The notes: a model not told the origin generated them from the sequence alone. 64,000 nucleotides of DNA from Microbacterium testaceum (GCF_006539145.1 NZ_BJML01000001.1:787802-851801); one strand, 5' to 3'; positions 17,302-25,278 are shown, counted from the stretch's first letter. Numbers and translations are program-made.

Positions 17302-17580
17302 CTACGCGACGCGGGTCACGAGCCCCGGCGCTCGAGGGCGCGGGTGACCCGCGGCGTCGGGATCGCTCTGGGGAAGGGATGCCGAGGGGTCGATCGGCCG
17401 TGCGGACGGCGGCGGTGTCGCGGCGACGAGCGCCGGTGCCACGACGAGGACGATCACGGCGGTCAGCACGACGGCCGCGGCGAGAACCACCGCCAGCAGG
17501 GGCGCGCCGCCGCCGGGGGTCAGCGCGAGCTCGGCCGTGGACAGGAGCAGGTTGAACGCGGCGATCAGCGATGCGATCAC
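17302..17580 (-). CDS. Small membrane protein, DUF6412-like
   Basis: A 92-residue protein with an N-terminal hydrophobic stretch and a stronger helix at about 28-53, then a Pro-rich tail ending in HPRPRAPG, a motif I associate with DUF6412 proteins. The GTG start at 17580 is preceded by GGAGGGGG. It reads toward the yidC-like gene 106 bp away and is likely its operon partner. The function is unknown; a role with the insertase is inferred only from position. Confidence 0.65.
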   Translation of the reverse strand: MIASLIAAFNLLLSTAELALTPGGGAPLLAVVLAAAVVLTAVIVLVVAPALVAATPPPSARPIDPSASLPQSDPDAAGHPRPRAPGLVTRVA

Positions 17581-17629
17581 GAACTCACCCCCTCCGGTTG
17601 AACACCCACGGTAGCAGCGCGGGTGTCGC

Positions 17630-17635
17630 TACGCT
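17630..17635 (+). promoter_or_regulatory. -10 box (TACGCT), leaderless start of the ACT-domain gene
   Basis: TACGCT is 6 nt before the ATG at 17642. Confidence 0.5.
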
Positions 17636-17641
17636 GTCGCC

Positions 17642-18157
17642 ATGACCACCCTCGTCCTCACCGTCGTCGGCGACGATCGCGCGGGCCTCGTGTCCGCGGT
17701 CGCCGACATCGTCGACGCCCACGGCGGCAACTGGGAGAACAGCGAGCTCGCCGAACTCGCGGGGGCCTTCGCCGGGATCATCGAGGTCTCGGTCGCCGCC
17801 GAACGCGCCGACGCGGTGCGTATGGCGCTCGAAGGACTCGCTGGCACGCTCACCGTCACCGTTCACGCGGGATCGGGATCGGGATCGGCCGGGCCGGCGG
17901 GGCGTACCGTCACGTTCGACGTGGTCGGCAACGACCGCCCCGGGATCGTACGCGAGGTCTCGGCCGCCCTCGGCGCGCACGGCGCGAGCATCGAACGCAT
18001 GTCGACCCAGACGACGGATGCCGCGATGGCGGGCGGACGCCTGTTCGAGGCGTCGATCACCGCGACGGTGGAACCCGACGTCTCCGTCGACGACCTCGTG
18101 GCGCAGCTCGAGCGCCTCGCGACCGAGATCCAGGTCGACGTCACGCTCGCGGACTGA
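17642..18157 (+). CDS. GcvR-like double ACT-domain protein
   Basis: A 171-residue protein composed of two ACT domains. The first begins LTVVGDDRAGLVSAVADIV (about 5-23) and the second FDVVGNDRPGIVREVSAAL (about 97-115), separated by a Gly/Ser linker. This is the architecture of the glycine cleavage regulator GcvR, which binds amino acids and acts by protein contact. No gcv genes are nearby, so the target is unknown. It is a single gene with a leaderless-type start. Confidence 0.85.
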   Translation: MTTLVLTVVGDDRAGLVSAVADIVDAHGGNWENSELAELAGAFAGIIEVSVAAERADAVRMALEGLAGTLTVTVHAGSGSGSAGPAGRTVTFDVVGNDRPGIVREVSAALGAHGASIERMSTQTTDAAMAGGRLFEASITATVEPDVSVDDLVAQLERLATEIQVDVTLAD

Positions 18158-18221
18158 GTTCTGCGGGTCCGAGGCCGCAGCTCGACGCGCCCGGGGGTTT
18201 CCACGGAGCGGGAAGGGAGCC

Positions 18222-18277
18222 GCGGGCCTGCGCATGCCGCGTCTGACGCGAGCGCAGACGCTCGGCTTCAGGCCCGC
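18222..18277. terminator. Long hairpin between convergent genes
   Basis: GCGGGCCTG (18222-18230) pairs with CAGGCCCGC (18269-18277), and inside it GCGTCTG (18239-18245) pairs with CAGACGC (18255-18261). It overlaps the last codons of the DUF3054 gene and can end transcription from both sides. Confidence 0.5.
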
Positions 18278-18651
18278 CGCGACCGCGACGCGAGGCGGGC
18301 GATCGCGCGCCACCCCAGTAGCAGGACCGCCAGCGTGATCGTGGCGACGATGACGAACGCCACCGCGACCCCCTGACCGCTGAGCGCGCGCAGCACCATG
18401 CCCAGGGCCACGGTGATGGCCCACACGGGCAGGCCCGTCTTGACGACGGCGACCGGGCGTCGCCAGGCGCGCGTCGCCAGCCAGCCGACGAGCAGCGCCA
18501 CCGCGAACGGCCAGGCGGTGGTGGCGAGCCCCGAACCGAACGGACCCAACACGTCGCCGTCATGGGTCGCCCGGCCGATCGCGGCGAAGACGACGACGAG
18601 CACGACGTCGATGATCAGGGCGAGCACGGGGAAACGGCGCGAAGGGGACAC
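18268..18651 (-). CDS. DUF3054 membrane protein
   Basis: A 127-residue protein with about four membrane helices. DVVLVVVFAAIGRATHD near the N-terminus and the TAWPFAVALLVGWL helix are characteristic of DUF3054. The role is unknown. The GTG start at 18651 has GACAAT 6 nt upstream and no clear Shine-Dalgarno. It converges with the ACT-domain gene. Confidence 0.8.
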   Translation of the reverse strand: MSPSRRFPVLALIIDVVLVVVFAAIGRATHDGDVLGPFGSGLATTAWPFAVALLVGWLATRAWRRPVAVVKTGLPVWAITVALGMVLRALSGQGVAVAFVIVATITLAVLLLGWRAIARLASRSRRA

Positions 18652-18761
18652 GCTCCCATTGTCCCGCGCGCCGGCGGGCCTATCGTCCGCGTATCGCGAG
18701 ACCGAGACACCGGGGCAACAGCTCGGTCGATGGGATGGATCCTTCCGAACCTGGAGGCCGC

Positions 18762-19193
18762 ATGTCCGCTCGTTCCATCTTCACCCCCGCGCGCGTGCTG
18801 ACCGCGGGGGCCGTGCTCGCCGCCGTCGCCGCGCTGACCCTCGCGCCTCGCGCGATCGCGTGGCCGGCCCGCACCCTCGTCCTCGACGCGCTCGATCACC
18901 TGCCGCCGTCGTGGAGCGCGCTCGTGCTCGGCGCGGGCGCCGACGTCGCCCTCAACATCGCGTTCTTCGTGCCCCTCGGTGCCGCGATCGCATTGCTGCT
19001 GCCGTTGCGGTGGGCGCCGGCATCCCTCCTGCTGTGTGCACTCGTGTCGCTCGCGGTCGAGGCGCTGCAGGCGGGGATCCCCGGTCGGGTTCCGGATGCC
19101 GAGGACGTGGTGTCGAACACGATCGGCGCCGCGATCGGGACGGTCGTCGTCATCGCTGTTCGCGTGACGGCGCGGGGAGCGGGGCGCCGCTGA
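18762..19193 (+). CDS. VanZ-like membrane protein
   Basis: A 143-residue protein with about four membrane helices. DVALNIAFFVPLGAAIALLL and VEALQAGIPGRVPDAEDVVSNTIG carry the conserved N.x3.F.P.G and R..D..D...N pattern of the VanZ family, which includes teicoplanin-resistance accessory proteins and many uncharacterised envelope proteins. GGAGG before the ATG at 18762 decides the start against an in-frame ATG 27 bp upstream. It faces a two-component operon. Confidence 0.8.
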   Translation: MSARSIFTPARVLTAGAVLAAVAALTLAPRAIAWPARTLVLDALDHLPPSWSALVLGAGADVALNIAFFVPLGAAIALLLPLRWAPASLLLCALVSLAVEALQAGIPGRVPDAEDVVSNTIGAAIGTVVVIAVRVTARGAGRR

Positions 19194-19200
19194 TCCTCCG

Positions 19201-20277
19201 TCAGCGCGGCAGGCGCAGTCGGGCGTGCAGACCGCCGCCCTCTCGCGGCCACAGCTCGAGGCGGCCGCGGTGCGCGCGGGCGATCGAGGCCACGATCGCG
19301 AGCCCGAGTCCCGTGCCGTCGGCGCGCCCGCGCGTGCGGCCGGTCCCGCGCACGAAGGGCTCGGGGAGGGTGGCCACGAGCTCGCGGGAGAGCTCCTCGC
19401 CGCTGTTGACGACGTCGACGATCACCTCGTCGAGCTCGCCGCTCACCGCGACGCGCACCCAGCCGTTCTCGACGTTGTGCACGAGGGCGTTGCGAACCAG
19501 GTTCGTCACCGCCTGGTGCACGAGCGTCTCGTCGAGCCGTGCGATCCCGCCCGAAGCTCCGGCCAGCGCCAGGTCGAGACCCGCGACGCCGCCCTCGGCC
19601 TCGGCCAGCACGGTCGCGACGAGGTCGTCGATTCCCGTCGGCTCGGGAGACAGAGCGCCACCGCGCGTCGATCGGGCGAGGGCGAGCAGTGCCTCGGTCA
19701 GACGGATCGCGCGCTCGTTCGTGAGGTCGAGGCGATGGAGGAGCCGCTCCAGGTCGACGCCCGCGGGGTCGGCCCGGGCCACCTCGAGGAGCGTGCGCAT
19801 CGTCGCGTGCGGCGTGCGCAGTTCGTGGGACGCGTTGGCGGCGAACCGTCTCTGCTCGTCCAGCGTCTCCTCGACGCGGGCGAGCATCGCGTCGAAGGTG
19901 TCGGCGAGGTCGGTGAGTTCGTCGCGGCGCCCCGGCAGGTCGACGCGGTGCGCGAGATCGCCGTCGCGCACCGCACGGGCGGCATCCGTGATCCGATGAA
20001 GCGGGCGCAGCATGAGCCCCGAGACGATCCAGCCGCCGCCGAGGCCGACCACCGCGAGAGCGCCGACGGCGAACCACGCGTACCGGACGAACACCTCGGT
20101 GAGGTCGCGGCGCCGCGGGGTGAAGATGCCGCTCTCGGAGTAGAGGTTGCCCTCGGGAAGGAACCGCAGGACCAGGAACCCGACCACGAACACCGCGATC
20201 CCCACGATCACGACGAAACCGGCGTAGCTCAGGGTCAACTTGAGGCGCACCGAGAGCCCGGGGGCGCGTTCACGCAT
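19201..20277 (-). CDS. Sensor histidine kinase with HAMP domain
   Basis: A 358-residue kinase. One membrane helix (about 16-38) and a second (about 67-90) enclose a short extracellular loop; HAMP follows (about 90-145). The phospho-acceptor helix has ASHELRTPHATMRTL, where the proline-linked H-box is intact, and the ATPase domain has the N-box NLVRNALVHN and G-box DGTGLGLAI. Its ATG overlaps the response-regulator stop by 8 bp, so the pair is co-translated. The signal is unknown. Confidence 0.93.
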   Translation of the reverse strand: MRERAPGLSVRLKLTLSYAGFVVIVGIAVFVVGFLVLRFLPEGNLYSESGIFTPRRRDLTEVFVRYAWFAVGALAVVGLGGGWIVSGLMLRPLHRITDAARAVRDGDLAHRVDLPGRRDELTDLADTFDAMLARVEETLDEQRRFAANASHELRTPHATMRTLLEVARADPAGVDLERLLHRLDLTNERAIRLTEALLALARSTRGGALSPEPTGIDDLVATVLAEAEGGVAGLDLALAGASGGIARLDETLVHQAVTNLVRNALVHNVENGWVRVAVSGELDEVIVDVVNSGEELSRELVATLPEPFVRGTGRTRGRADGTGLGLAIVASIARAHRGRLELWPREGGGLHARLRLPR

Positions 20278-20938
20278 CGGCGGGGCCCATGCGGTAGCCG
20301 ACGCCCGCGACCGTCTGGATGAGCCACGGCTCGCCGAGGCGCTTACGCAGCGTCGAGATCGTGATGCGCACGGCGTTGGTGAACGGGTCGGCGTTCTCGT
20401 CCCACGCGCGCTCGAGCAGGCTCTCTGCGCTGACCACCCCGCCGCCCGCATCCATGAGCACCTGGAGCACCGCGAACTGCTTACGGGTCAGCGACACGTA
20501 GCGCCCGTCGCGATAGACCTCGCGGCGGAAGGGATCGAGCCGGATGCCGTGCTGCTCGAGCACCGGCGGGGTCGAGGCCGCCGGGCGACGCGCGAGGGCG
20601 CGCAGGCGCATCACCAGCTCACGCAGGACGAACGGCTTCGTCAGGTAGTCGTCGGCGCCGCTCTCGAAGCCGCGGGCCTTGTCGTCGAGCCGGTCGGCGG
20701 CCGTGAGCATGAGCACCCGCGGGGCGGCGGCTTGCGCGCTCAGATGGCGGGCGATCTCGTCGCCGTCCGGACCGGGGATGTCGCGGTCCAGCACCACCAC
20801 GTCGTAGGCGGTGTAGCCGAGCACCTCGAGAGCCGTGTCGCCGTCGCCGGCGATGTCGGCCGCGATCGCCTCGAGACGGAGCCCGTCGCGGATGGCCTCG
20901 GCGAGGAAGGGTTCGTCCTCGACGATCAGCACGCGCAT
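20270..20938 (-). CDS. OmpR/PhoB-family response regulator
   Basis: A 222-residue regulator with an N-terminal receiver domain (IVEDEP acidic pocket, phosphorylated Asp in VVLDRDIPGPDG at about 51, KPF lysine at about 101) and a C-terminal winged helix ending GVGYRMG. The ATG at 20938 has TACGAT 6 nt before it, giving a leaderless first gene of the operon. It controls unknown targets together with the following kinase; a cell-envelope stimulus is plausible because VanZ, VanY and a phosphodiesterase lie around it. Confidence 0.94.
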   Translation of the reverse strand: MRVLIVEDEPFLAEAIRDGLRLEAIAADIAGDGDTALEVLGYTAYDVVVLDRDIPGPDGDEIARHLSAQAAAPRVLMLTAADRLDDKARGFESGADDYLTKPFVLRELVMRLRALARRPAASTPPVLEQHGIRLDPFRREVYRDGRYVSLTRKQFAVLQVLMDAGGGVVSAESLLERAWDENADPFTNAVRITISTLRKRLGEPWLIQTVAGVGYRMGPADA

Positions 20939-20944
20939 CCCGTC

Positions 20945-20950
20945 ATCGTA
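20945..20950 (-). promoter_or_regulatory. -10 box (TACGAT) of the two-component operon
   Basis: TACGAT is 6 nt before the response-regulator ATG. Confidence 0.5.
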
Positions 20951-21020
20951 GGCGGGGACGTGTATCGCGGACGTATGCGCGGGTGCGACGTTCGGTCGCC
21001 CGGTCACCGAGACCCGTGGG

Positions 21021-21026
21021 TAGCGT
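21021..21026 (+). promoter_or_regulatory. -10 box (TAGCGT), leaderless start of the phosphodiesterase gene
   Basis: TAGCGT is 6 nt before the ATG at 21033. Confidence 0.5.
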
Positions 21027-21032
21027 GGGGGC

Positions 21033-21536
21033 ATGGCGACCCGACTGCTCCTCGTGGCCGATACGCACGTGCCGAAGCGGGCGCGCGCTCTGCCCGCGGC
21101 GGTGCGCGAGGCGGCATCCCGGGCCGATCTGATCGTGCACGCGGGCGACTGGGTGAGCGCGAGCGTGCTCGACGACCTCGAGAGGCTCGGTCCGGTGCTG
21201 GGCGTCTGGGGCAACAACGATGGCGACGACCTGCGTTCGCGGCTGCCCGAGATCGCACGCGCCGAGTTCGAGGGGGTGCGCGTCGCCGTCGTCCACGAGA
21301 CGGGGACGTCGGCCGGGCGAGAGAAGCGGATGGATGCCGCCTTCCCCGACGTCGACCTGCTGGTGTTCGGGCATAGCCACATCCCGTGGGACTCCGTCAC
21401 CCCGAACGGTCTGCGCCTTCTCAATCCGGGTTCGCCGACCGACCGCCGCCGTCAGCCCGCGTGCACCCTGATGACCGCGACCCTCTCTACCGGCGAGATT
21501 CGCGACGTGGTGCTGCACGAGGTCTCACGCGACTGA
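21033..21536 (+). CDS. YfcE/MJ0936-type metallophosphoesterase
   Basis: A 167-residue calcineurin-like phosphoesterase. The metal ligands follow the family order: LVADTHVPK (D, H), VHAGDWV (GD), GVWGNND (GN.D), then GHSHIPW near the C-terminus. It is the size of single-domain phosphodiesterases such as YfcE. The natural substrate is not predictable. It is a single gene reading away from the two-component operon. Confidence 0.9.
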   Translation: MATRLLLVADTHVPKRARALPAAVREAASRADLIVHAGDWVSASVLDDLERLGPVLGVWGNNDGDDLRSRLPEIARAEFEGVRVAVVHETGTSAGREKRMDAAFPDVDLLVFGHSHIPWDSVTPNGLRLLNPGSPTDRRRQPACTLMTATLSTGEIRDVVLHEVSRD

Positions 21537-21561
21537 GCTATCGACTCGGGGGTATCGCCGT

Positions 21562-21581
21562 CGTATGGTCCCCGCCATACG
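21562..21581. repeat. Inverted repeat upstream of the VanY-like gene
   Basis: CGTATGG (21562-21568) and CCATACG (21575-21581) are exact inverted copies with a 6-base spacer, about 34 bp before the ATG at 21615. It may be an operator; the octamer CCATACGG recurs on the minus strand at 23462-23469 near the desaturase gene. Confidence 0.4.
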
Positions 21582-21614
21582 GCCCGGCAACGCGGGCCCG
21601 GCTCGAATGGGGGC

Positions 21615-22220
21615 ATGGCATCTTCGGCATCCCGCACTCGATCCCCCTCCCGCGGCCGTATCGCATTCGTCGCTGTCGCGGTCGGTCTCGCCGTCGTCCT
21701 CACCGCGGTCGCGGCAGTGCTCGCGATGAGCACGGCGTCGTCGTTGTCGGCCGGGCTGAGCGCGCACGCGCCGTTCTCGCCGACCGAGGCCGAGGGGATG
21801 ATCCCCGCCGAGGCGGCGCTGACGGTCGACGACGATCAGCACCCCGCGATGACCGGGCTCGACGGTGAGCTGCGCGATGCTCTGCGCTCGGCCCAGCGGG
21901 CCGCTGAGGTCGACGGGATCGTCTTCGACGTCACCAGCGGATGGCGCAGCGCCGACTACCAGCGGTGGCTGCTGGGGGATGCGATCCGCACCTACGGCTC
22001 CGAAGCGATCGCGCGACAGTACGTCGCCTCGCCCGGGGGGTCGAGTCATGTCACCGGTCACGCCGTCGACATCGGCTCGCTCGACGCGCAGCTGTGGATC
22101 ATCGATCACGGACGTGAGTGGGGTCTGTGTCAGACCTACGCCAATGAGCGGTGGCACTTCGAGAAGGCCACGGACGCCGGAGGAGAATGCCCCGCGCCGA
22201 TGGCGGACGCGCGCGGGTGA
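21615..22220 (+). CDS. M15-family D-alanyl-D-alanine carboxypeptidase (VanY-like)
   Basis: A 201-residue exported peptidase with a signal-anchor helix (about 16-40). The zinc site is formed by SSHVTGHAVDIG (SxHxxGxAxD motif) and ERWHFE, both complete, as in VanY/LdcB proteins that trim D-Ala from peptidoglycan stems. CxxY.NERWHFE includes a lone Cys that may pair with the C-terminal GECPAP cysteine outside the membrane. It ends just before a bidirectional terminator. Confidence 0.9.
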   Translation: MASSASRTRSPSRGRIAFVAVAVGLAVVLTAVAAVLAMSTASSLSAGLSAHAPFSPTEAEGMIPAEAALTVDDDQHPAMTGLDGELRDALRSAQRAAEVDGIVFDVTSGWRSADYQRWLLGDAIRTYGSEAIARQYVASPGGSSHVTGHAVDIGSLDAQLWIIDHGREWGLCQTYANERWHFEKATDAGGECPAPMADARG

Positions 22221-22221
22221 A

Positions 22222-22261
22222 CGACGACGGCGCCGCCCCGGAGGGGACGGCGCCGTCGTCG
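22222..22261. terminator. Bidirectional terminator
   Basis: CGACGACGGCGCCG (22222-22235) and CGGCGCCGTCGTCG (22248-22261) are perfect 14-base arms around a 12-base loop, between the VanY-like gene and the convergent desaturase gene. Confidence 0.8.
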
Positions 22262-22267
22262 GGATGC

Positions 22268-23452
22268 CTACTCGACGTTGAGCTGACGCGTCGGAGAGGT
22301 CAGCGGGCAGTCGAAGGGGTCGCGGGCGGCCAGGCCGACCCGGTTGAGGTACGCGATGACGATGCCGTACGACTGCAACAGCGTGGTCTCGACGTAGGGC
22401 ACGTTCAGGGTGGCGCAGTGTTCGCGCACGATGACACGGGCCCTGCTGAGGTGCGTTCGCGGCATGTTCGGGAACAGGTGGTGCTCGATCTGGTAGTTCA
22501 GCCCGCCCATGAGCCACGTGGCCCACCAGCCGCCGGAGATGTTGCGCGAGGTGCGCACCTGCTTGCTGAAGAAGTCGAGCTTCGCGCCGGGCGCAATGAT
22601 CGGCATGCCCTTGTGGTTGGGAGCGAACGACGCTCCCATGTAGATGCCGAAGACCGCCACCGAGACGCCGAAGAAGGCGAAGGCGAGCCCCACGGGCAGG
22701 AAGATGAAGATCGGCGCGATGAAGAGCGCGTGCCGCAGCGTCAGCAGGGCGATCTCGACCCAGCGCCCCTTGACCTCGCCGCGCGAGAAAAGGTGTCGGA
22801 AGGCCAGGACGTACAGGTTGATGCCCTCGAACGCCAGCAGTGGGAAGAACAGGTACCCCTGACGTCGGGTGATCCAGCGTTGGATACCGCGGGCTTTGGC
22901 GGCGTCGACGTCGAGGAACGAGATCGTGTCGATCTCGATATCGGGGTCTTTGTCCACCCGGTTCGGATTCGCGTGGTGGCGCGTGTGCTTCGACGCCCAC
23001 CACGAACGGCTCATGCCCACGATGCCGTTGCCGATGAGCAGGCCCAGGCGGTCGTTGGCGGGTCCCGAGGCGAAGATCTGCCGGTGCGCGGCCTCGTGGG
23101 CGAGGAAGGCGACCTGCGTGAACAGGATGCCGAGGACCGCTGCGACGATCAGCTGGAACCAGCTGTCGCCGAGGAGGATGAAGCCGGTCACGCACCCGGC
23201 GAAGCCGAGCACGATGGCGCCGGCGACGACGGAGTAGAACACCGGAGTGCGAACGAGCAGTCCGCTCTCACGGACGACCTGAGACAGCTCTGTGTAGGCC
23301 TTGGTGATCGGGGGGAATTCGGTGGTACCGGAATAGGTCTGACGAACGGGGCCGAGACGGGACTCGACGACGGTGGAGGCTATGTTCTGCTCCTCGGATC
23401 GGGAAGGACCGGGGTGGACGGCGGAGCGGCTACTCCGTGCTGAGGCCCACAC
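22268..23452 (-). CDS. Membrane fatty-acid (acyl) desaturase
   Basis: A membrane di-iron desaturase that introduces a double bond into acyl chains. The three histidine boxes are present: HEAAHRQ, HTRHHANPN and NYQIEHHLFP, with two pairs of membrane helices between them. The only standard start in frame is the GTG at 23452, which would give 394 residues with a 23-residue low-complexity extension. However, a strong Shine-Dalgarno (GAGGAG) stands 6 nt before an ATA codon at 23381-23383, followed by ASTVVESRLGPVRQTY, which looks like the natural N-terminus. The true start is therefore uncertain. Confidence 0.9.
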   Translation of the reverse strand: MWASARSSRSAVHPGPSRSEEQNIASTVVESRLGPVRQTYSGTTEFPPITKAYTELSQVVRESGLLVRTPVFYSVVAGAIVLGFAGCVTGFILLGDSWFQLIVAAVLGILFTQVAFLAHEAAHRQIFASGPANDRLGLLIGNGIVGMSRSWWASKHTRHHANPNRVDKDPDIEIDTISFLDVDAAKARGIQRWITRRQGYLFFPLLAFEGINLYVLAFRHLFSRGEVKGRWVEIALLTLRHALFIAPIFIFLPVGLAFAFFGVSVAVFGIYMGASFAPNHKGMPIIAPGAKLDFFSKQVRTSRNISGGWWATWLMGGLNYQIEHHLFPNMPRTHLSRARVIVREHCATLNVPYVETTLLQSYGIVIAYLNRVGLAARDPFDCPLTSPTRQLNVE

Positions 23453-23466
23453 TACGGCTGGCCGTA
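23453..23466. promoter_or_regulatory. Palindrome at the desaturase promoter
   Basis: TACGGC-TG-GCCGTA (23453-23466) is a 14-bp dyad next to a possible minus-strand -10 (TAGTGT, 23450-23455). Its size and site suggest an operator for a lipid-responsive repressor; none is encoded nearby. Confidence 0.45.
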
Positions 23467-23552
23467 TGGGCGACTCGGAATACGTCGCGATGCTCAGCGG
23501 GCTCTCGGGAAACCGAAACCCAGCGAGCGAAAACGTGCCGGAAACCGACGAA

Positions 23553-23585
23553 AGCCGGGTCGTCGCGATGGCGACGAACCCGGCT
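23553..23585 (-). terminator. Terminator after the cold-shock gene
   Basis: AGCCGGGT (23553-23560) pairs with ACCCGGCT (23578-23585) and inner GTCGC/GCGAC extend the stem; on the minus strand TTTC follows. Confidence 0.65.
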
Positions 23586-23602
23586 CTCGAGGTAAGCGGA
23601 GC

Positions 23603-23806
23603 TTAGAGGGGGCGGATGTTCGCCGCCTGCATGCCCTTGGGGCCCTGCTCAGCGTCGAATTCGACCTTCTGTGCTTCCGTGAGCTCCTTGAAGCCGTTGC
23701 CCTGGATCGCGCTGAAGTGCGCGAACAGGTCGGCGGAGCCGTCGTCGGGAGCAATGAAGCCGTAGCCCTTTTCGGAGTTGAACCATTTCACGGTGCCAGT
23801 GGCCAT
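23603..23806 (-). CDS. cspA: Cold-shock protein (CspA family)
   Basis: A 67-residue OB-fold nucleic-acid chaperone. [17 protein letters not shown] contains RNP1 (KGYGFI) and DLFAHFSAI the RNP2-like strand. AAAGGAAG before the ATG is a clear ribosome site. The 5' side on the minus strand is unusually long before the next annotated gene and includes a small open frame that ends 12 bp upstream. The family is expressed at high level and often post-transcriptionally controlled. Confidence 0.96.
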   Translation of the reverse strand: MATGTVKWFNSEKGYGFIAPDDGSADLFAHFSAIQGNGFKELTEAQKVEFDAEQGPKGMQAANIRPL

Positions 23807-23818
23807 CGTGTTCTTCCT

Positions 23819-24055
23819 TTATTCATGTTGGGCCGCAATGCGGCCGTGGGCGCCGCTCCGACGAGTGCGGAGCGGACGGGGACGCCGCGTCACCGTGGTG
23901 GTGGCGCGTACGCGGTGCCCGTCGACGGCGGCCTGAGCCGCGTCGACGGACGTGTGGACACCGAGATTCTCGCCGAGGGGGCCCTGGGCTTCGAAGCCCG
24001 AGGTTCCCGCGCCGACGAAACCGGCGTAGTCGGATCCGACCGTCGCGACGTACAC
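23819..24055 (-). CDS. Small uncharacterised protein upstream of cspA
   Basis: A 78-codon frame starting at GTG 24055 and ending TAA just before the cspA ribosome site. The first half (YVATVGSDYAGFVGAG, then GENLGVHTSVDAAQAAVDGH) has balanced, protein-like composition; the second half is Arg/Thr-rich. A TATCGT box at 24078-24083 lies 22 nt upstream of the start. Longer starts at 24106 and 24214 are possible. I do not recognise the family; it could instead be non-coding cspA leader sequence. Confidence 0.35.
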   Translation of the reverse strand: MYVATVGSDYAGFVGAGTSGFEAQGPLGENLGVHTSVDAAQAAVDGHRVRATTTVTRRPRPLRTRRSGAHGRIAAQHE

Positions 24056-24336
24056 GTCGAGATCGGCCTGGCGCCACGATAGTGGCGAGGGGTGAAGCAG
24101 AGACACAAGAACTTTCCGCGAGTGCGAGGCGAGGACCGAAGCCGTCGAGCGAGGCACGCGATGGTGAGAGGGGGGATTGCTGTCGGAAACGGCTCGGCGC
24201 CGTGCGCCCGGCATCTCAGCGATGAGGCGGGCGTCGATGAAGCAAGTCCCAGAACGAATACTGACGACGGTAGCACGGATGCTGCTCTGATGCCCGAGAG
24301 ATTTCTCGACCGACGTCGAGCGGGTGCACTGGGGTC

Positions 24337-24687
24337 ATGGCATCCGGAGACGACACCACCCACGATCAGCGCTGGCTCGTGGTCGACGGGCGGCGCTGGC
24401 GGCGGACCGATCCAGAGCTCCCCGACGACGTGACGACGCGGCTGCGGTCGCACCTGGGCGCGGCGCGGTCCGCCGTGCGCGTGGCGAAGAAGAACGGCGA
24501 TGACGACGCGGTCGCCGCCGCGCGCGAGCGCGTGGGCCACGCGAAACACGGTATGGGGGAGCGGGGGCCGCGCTGGTGGGACGACGAGGTCGAGGCCCGT
24601 GTGAGCCGGGCCCGCGACGCGCTGGAGCAGCTCGACCTGCTCATGCCTCCGAAGAGAGCAGACGGGGCGGCCGACGTCAACGCGTAG
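24337..24687 (+). CDS. Conserved actinobacterial protein of unknown function
   Basis: A 116-residue soluble, charged protein. The start RWLVVDGRRWRRTDPELPDDV and the middle LRSHLGAARSAVR are a pattern seen in small hypothetical proteins of Microbacteriaceae. The rest looks helical. There is no signal peptide or metal motif. It has no Shine-Dalgarno; TGCACT lies 6 nt upstream of the ATG. Function unknown. Confidence 0.7.
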   Translation: MASGDDTTHDQRWLVVDGRRWRRTDPELPDDVTTRLRSHLGAARSAVRVAKKNGDDDAVAAARERVGHAKHGMGERGPRWWDDEVEARVSRARDALEQLDLLMPPKRADGAADVNA

Positions 24688-24737
24688 CGCGGGGGGTCCC
24701 CACGCGATTCGCTGGAGGTTCGAACCGAGGGAGTCCC

Positions 24738-25229
24738 ATGTCCACCACCGCATCCGAGCTCGACACGCTCAACGACCTGCTCAAGAAGTTCCGCTTCGCC
24801 ATGGTCACCACTCGCGCCGAGGACGGCGCGCTGCACGCGCACCCGCTGACGGTGCAGGAGAACGAGTCCGACGGCGACCTGTGGTTCATCGTCGGCACGC
24901 ACGCCTCGGCCGTCGAGCACGTGCGCCGCGACCCGAAGGTCGGTCTGTCGTTCAGCACCGACGGTACCTGGCTCTCGCTCGCGGGTGAGGCCGAGGTGAT
25001 CGACGACCTCGCCAAGCTCAAGGAGCTGTGGTCGACGAGCGTCGAGGCATGGTTCCCCGACGGCCCCGAGTCGCCCGGCGTGACGCTGCTGAAGGTGTCG
25101 GCGCTGTCCGGCGAGTACTGGGGGAGCGCCGGGGGACGCCTCGCCACGGCGATCGCCCTGGTCACCTCGAAGGTCACGGGTGAGCGACCCCAGGGTGGCG
25201 AGAACGAGAAGTTCGACCTGACCGACTGA
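24738..25229 (+). CDS. General stress protein 26-type PPOX protein
   Basis: A 163-residue split-barrel flavoprotein. The N-terminal KKFRFAMVTTRAEDGALHAHPLTVQ pattern, DLWFIVG and VGLSFSTDG..WLSLAGEAEVIDD match the general-stress-protein-26 subgroup of the pyridoxamine-phosphate-oxidase superfamily, which binds flavin. The in-frame region upstream is rejected because GAGGGAG precedes the ATG at 24738. A strong terminator follows. It is likely stress induced, by family knowledge only. Confidence 0.9.
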   Translation: MSTTASELDTLNDLLKKFRFAMVTTRAEDGALHAHPLTVQENESDGDLWFIVGTHASAVEHVRRDPKVGLSFSTDGTWLSLAGEAEVIDDLAKLKELWSTSVEAWFPDGPESPGVTLLKVSALSGEYWGSAGGRLATAIALVTSKVTGERPQGGENEKFDLTD

Positions 25230-25240
25230 GAGCACTGCCC

Positions 25241-25271
25241 GGAGCCCCGCACCGCGAGAGTGCGGGGCTCC
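25241..25271 (+). terminator. Terminator of the stress-protein gene
   Basis: GGAGCCCCGCAC (25241-25252) and GTGCGGGGCTCC (25260-25271) form a perfect 12-bp stem with a 7-base loop, followed by TTTCGT. Confidence 0.85.
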
Positions 25272-25278
25272 TTTCGTG

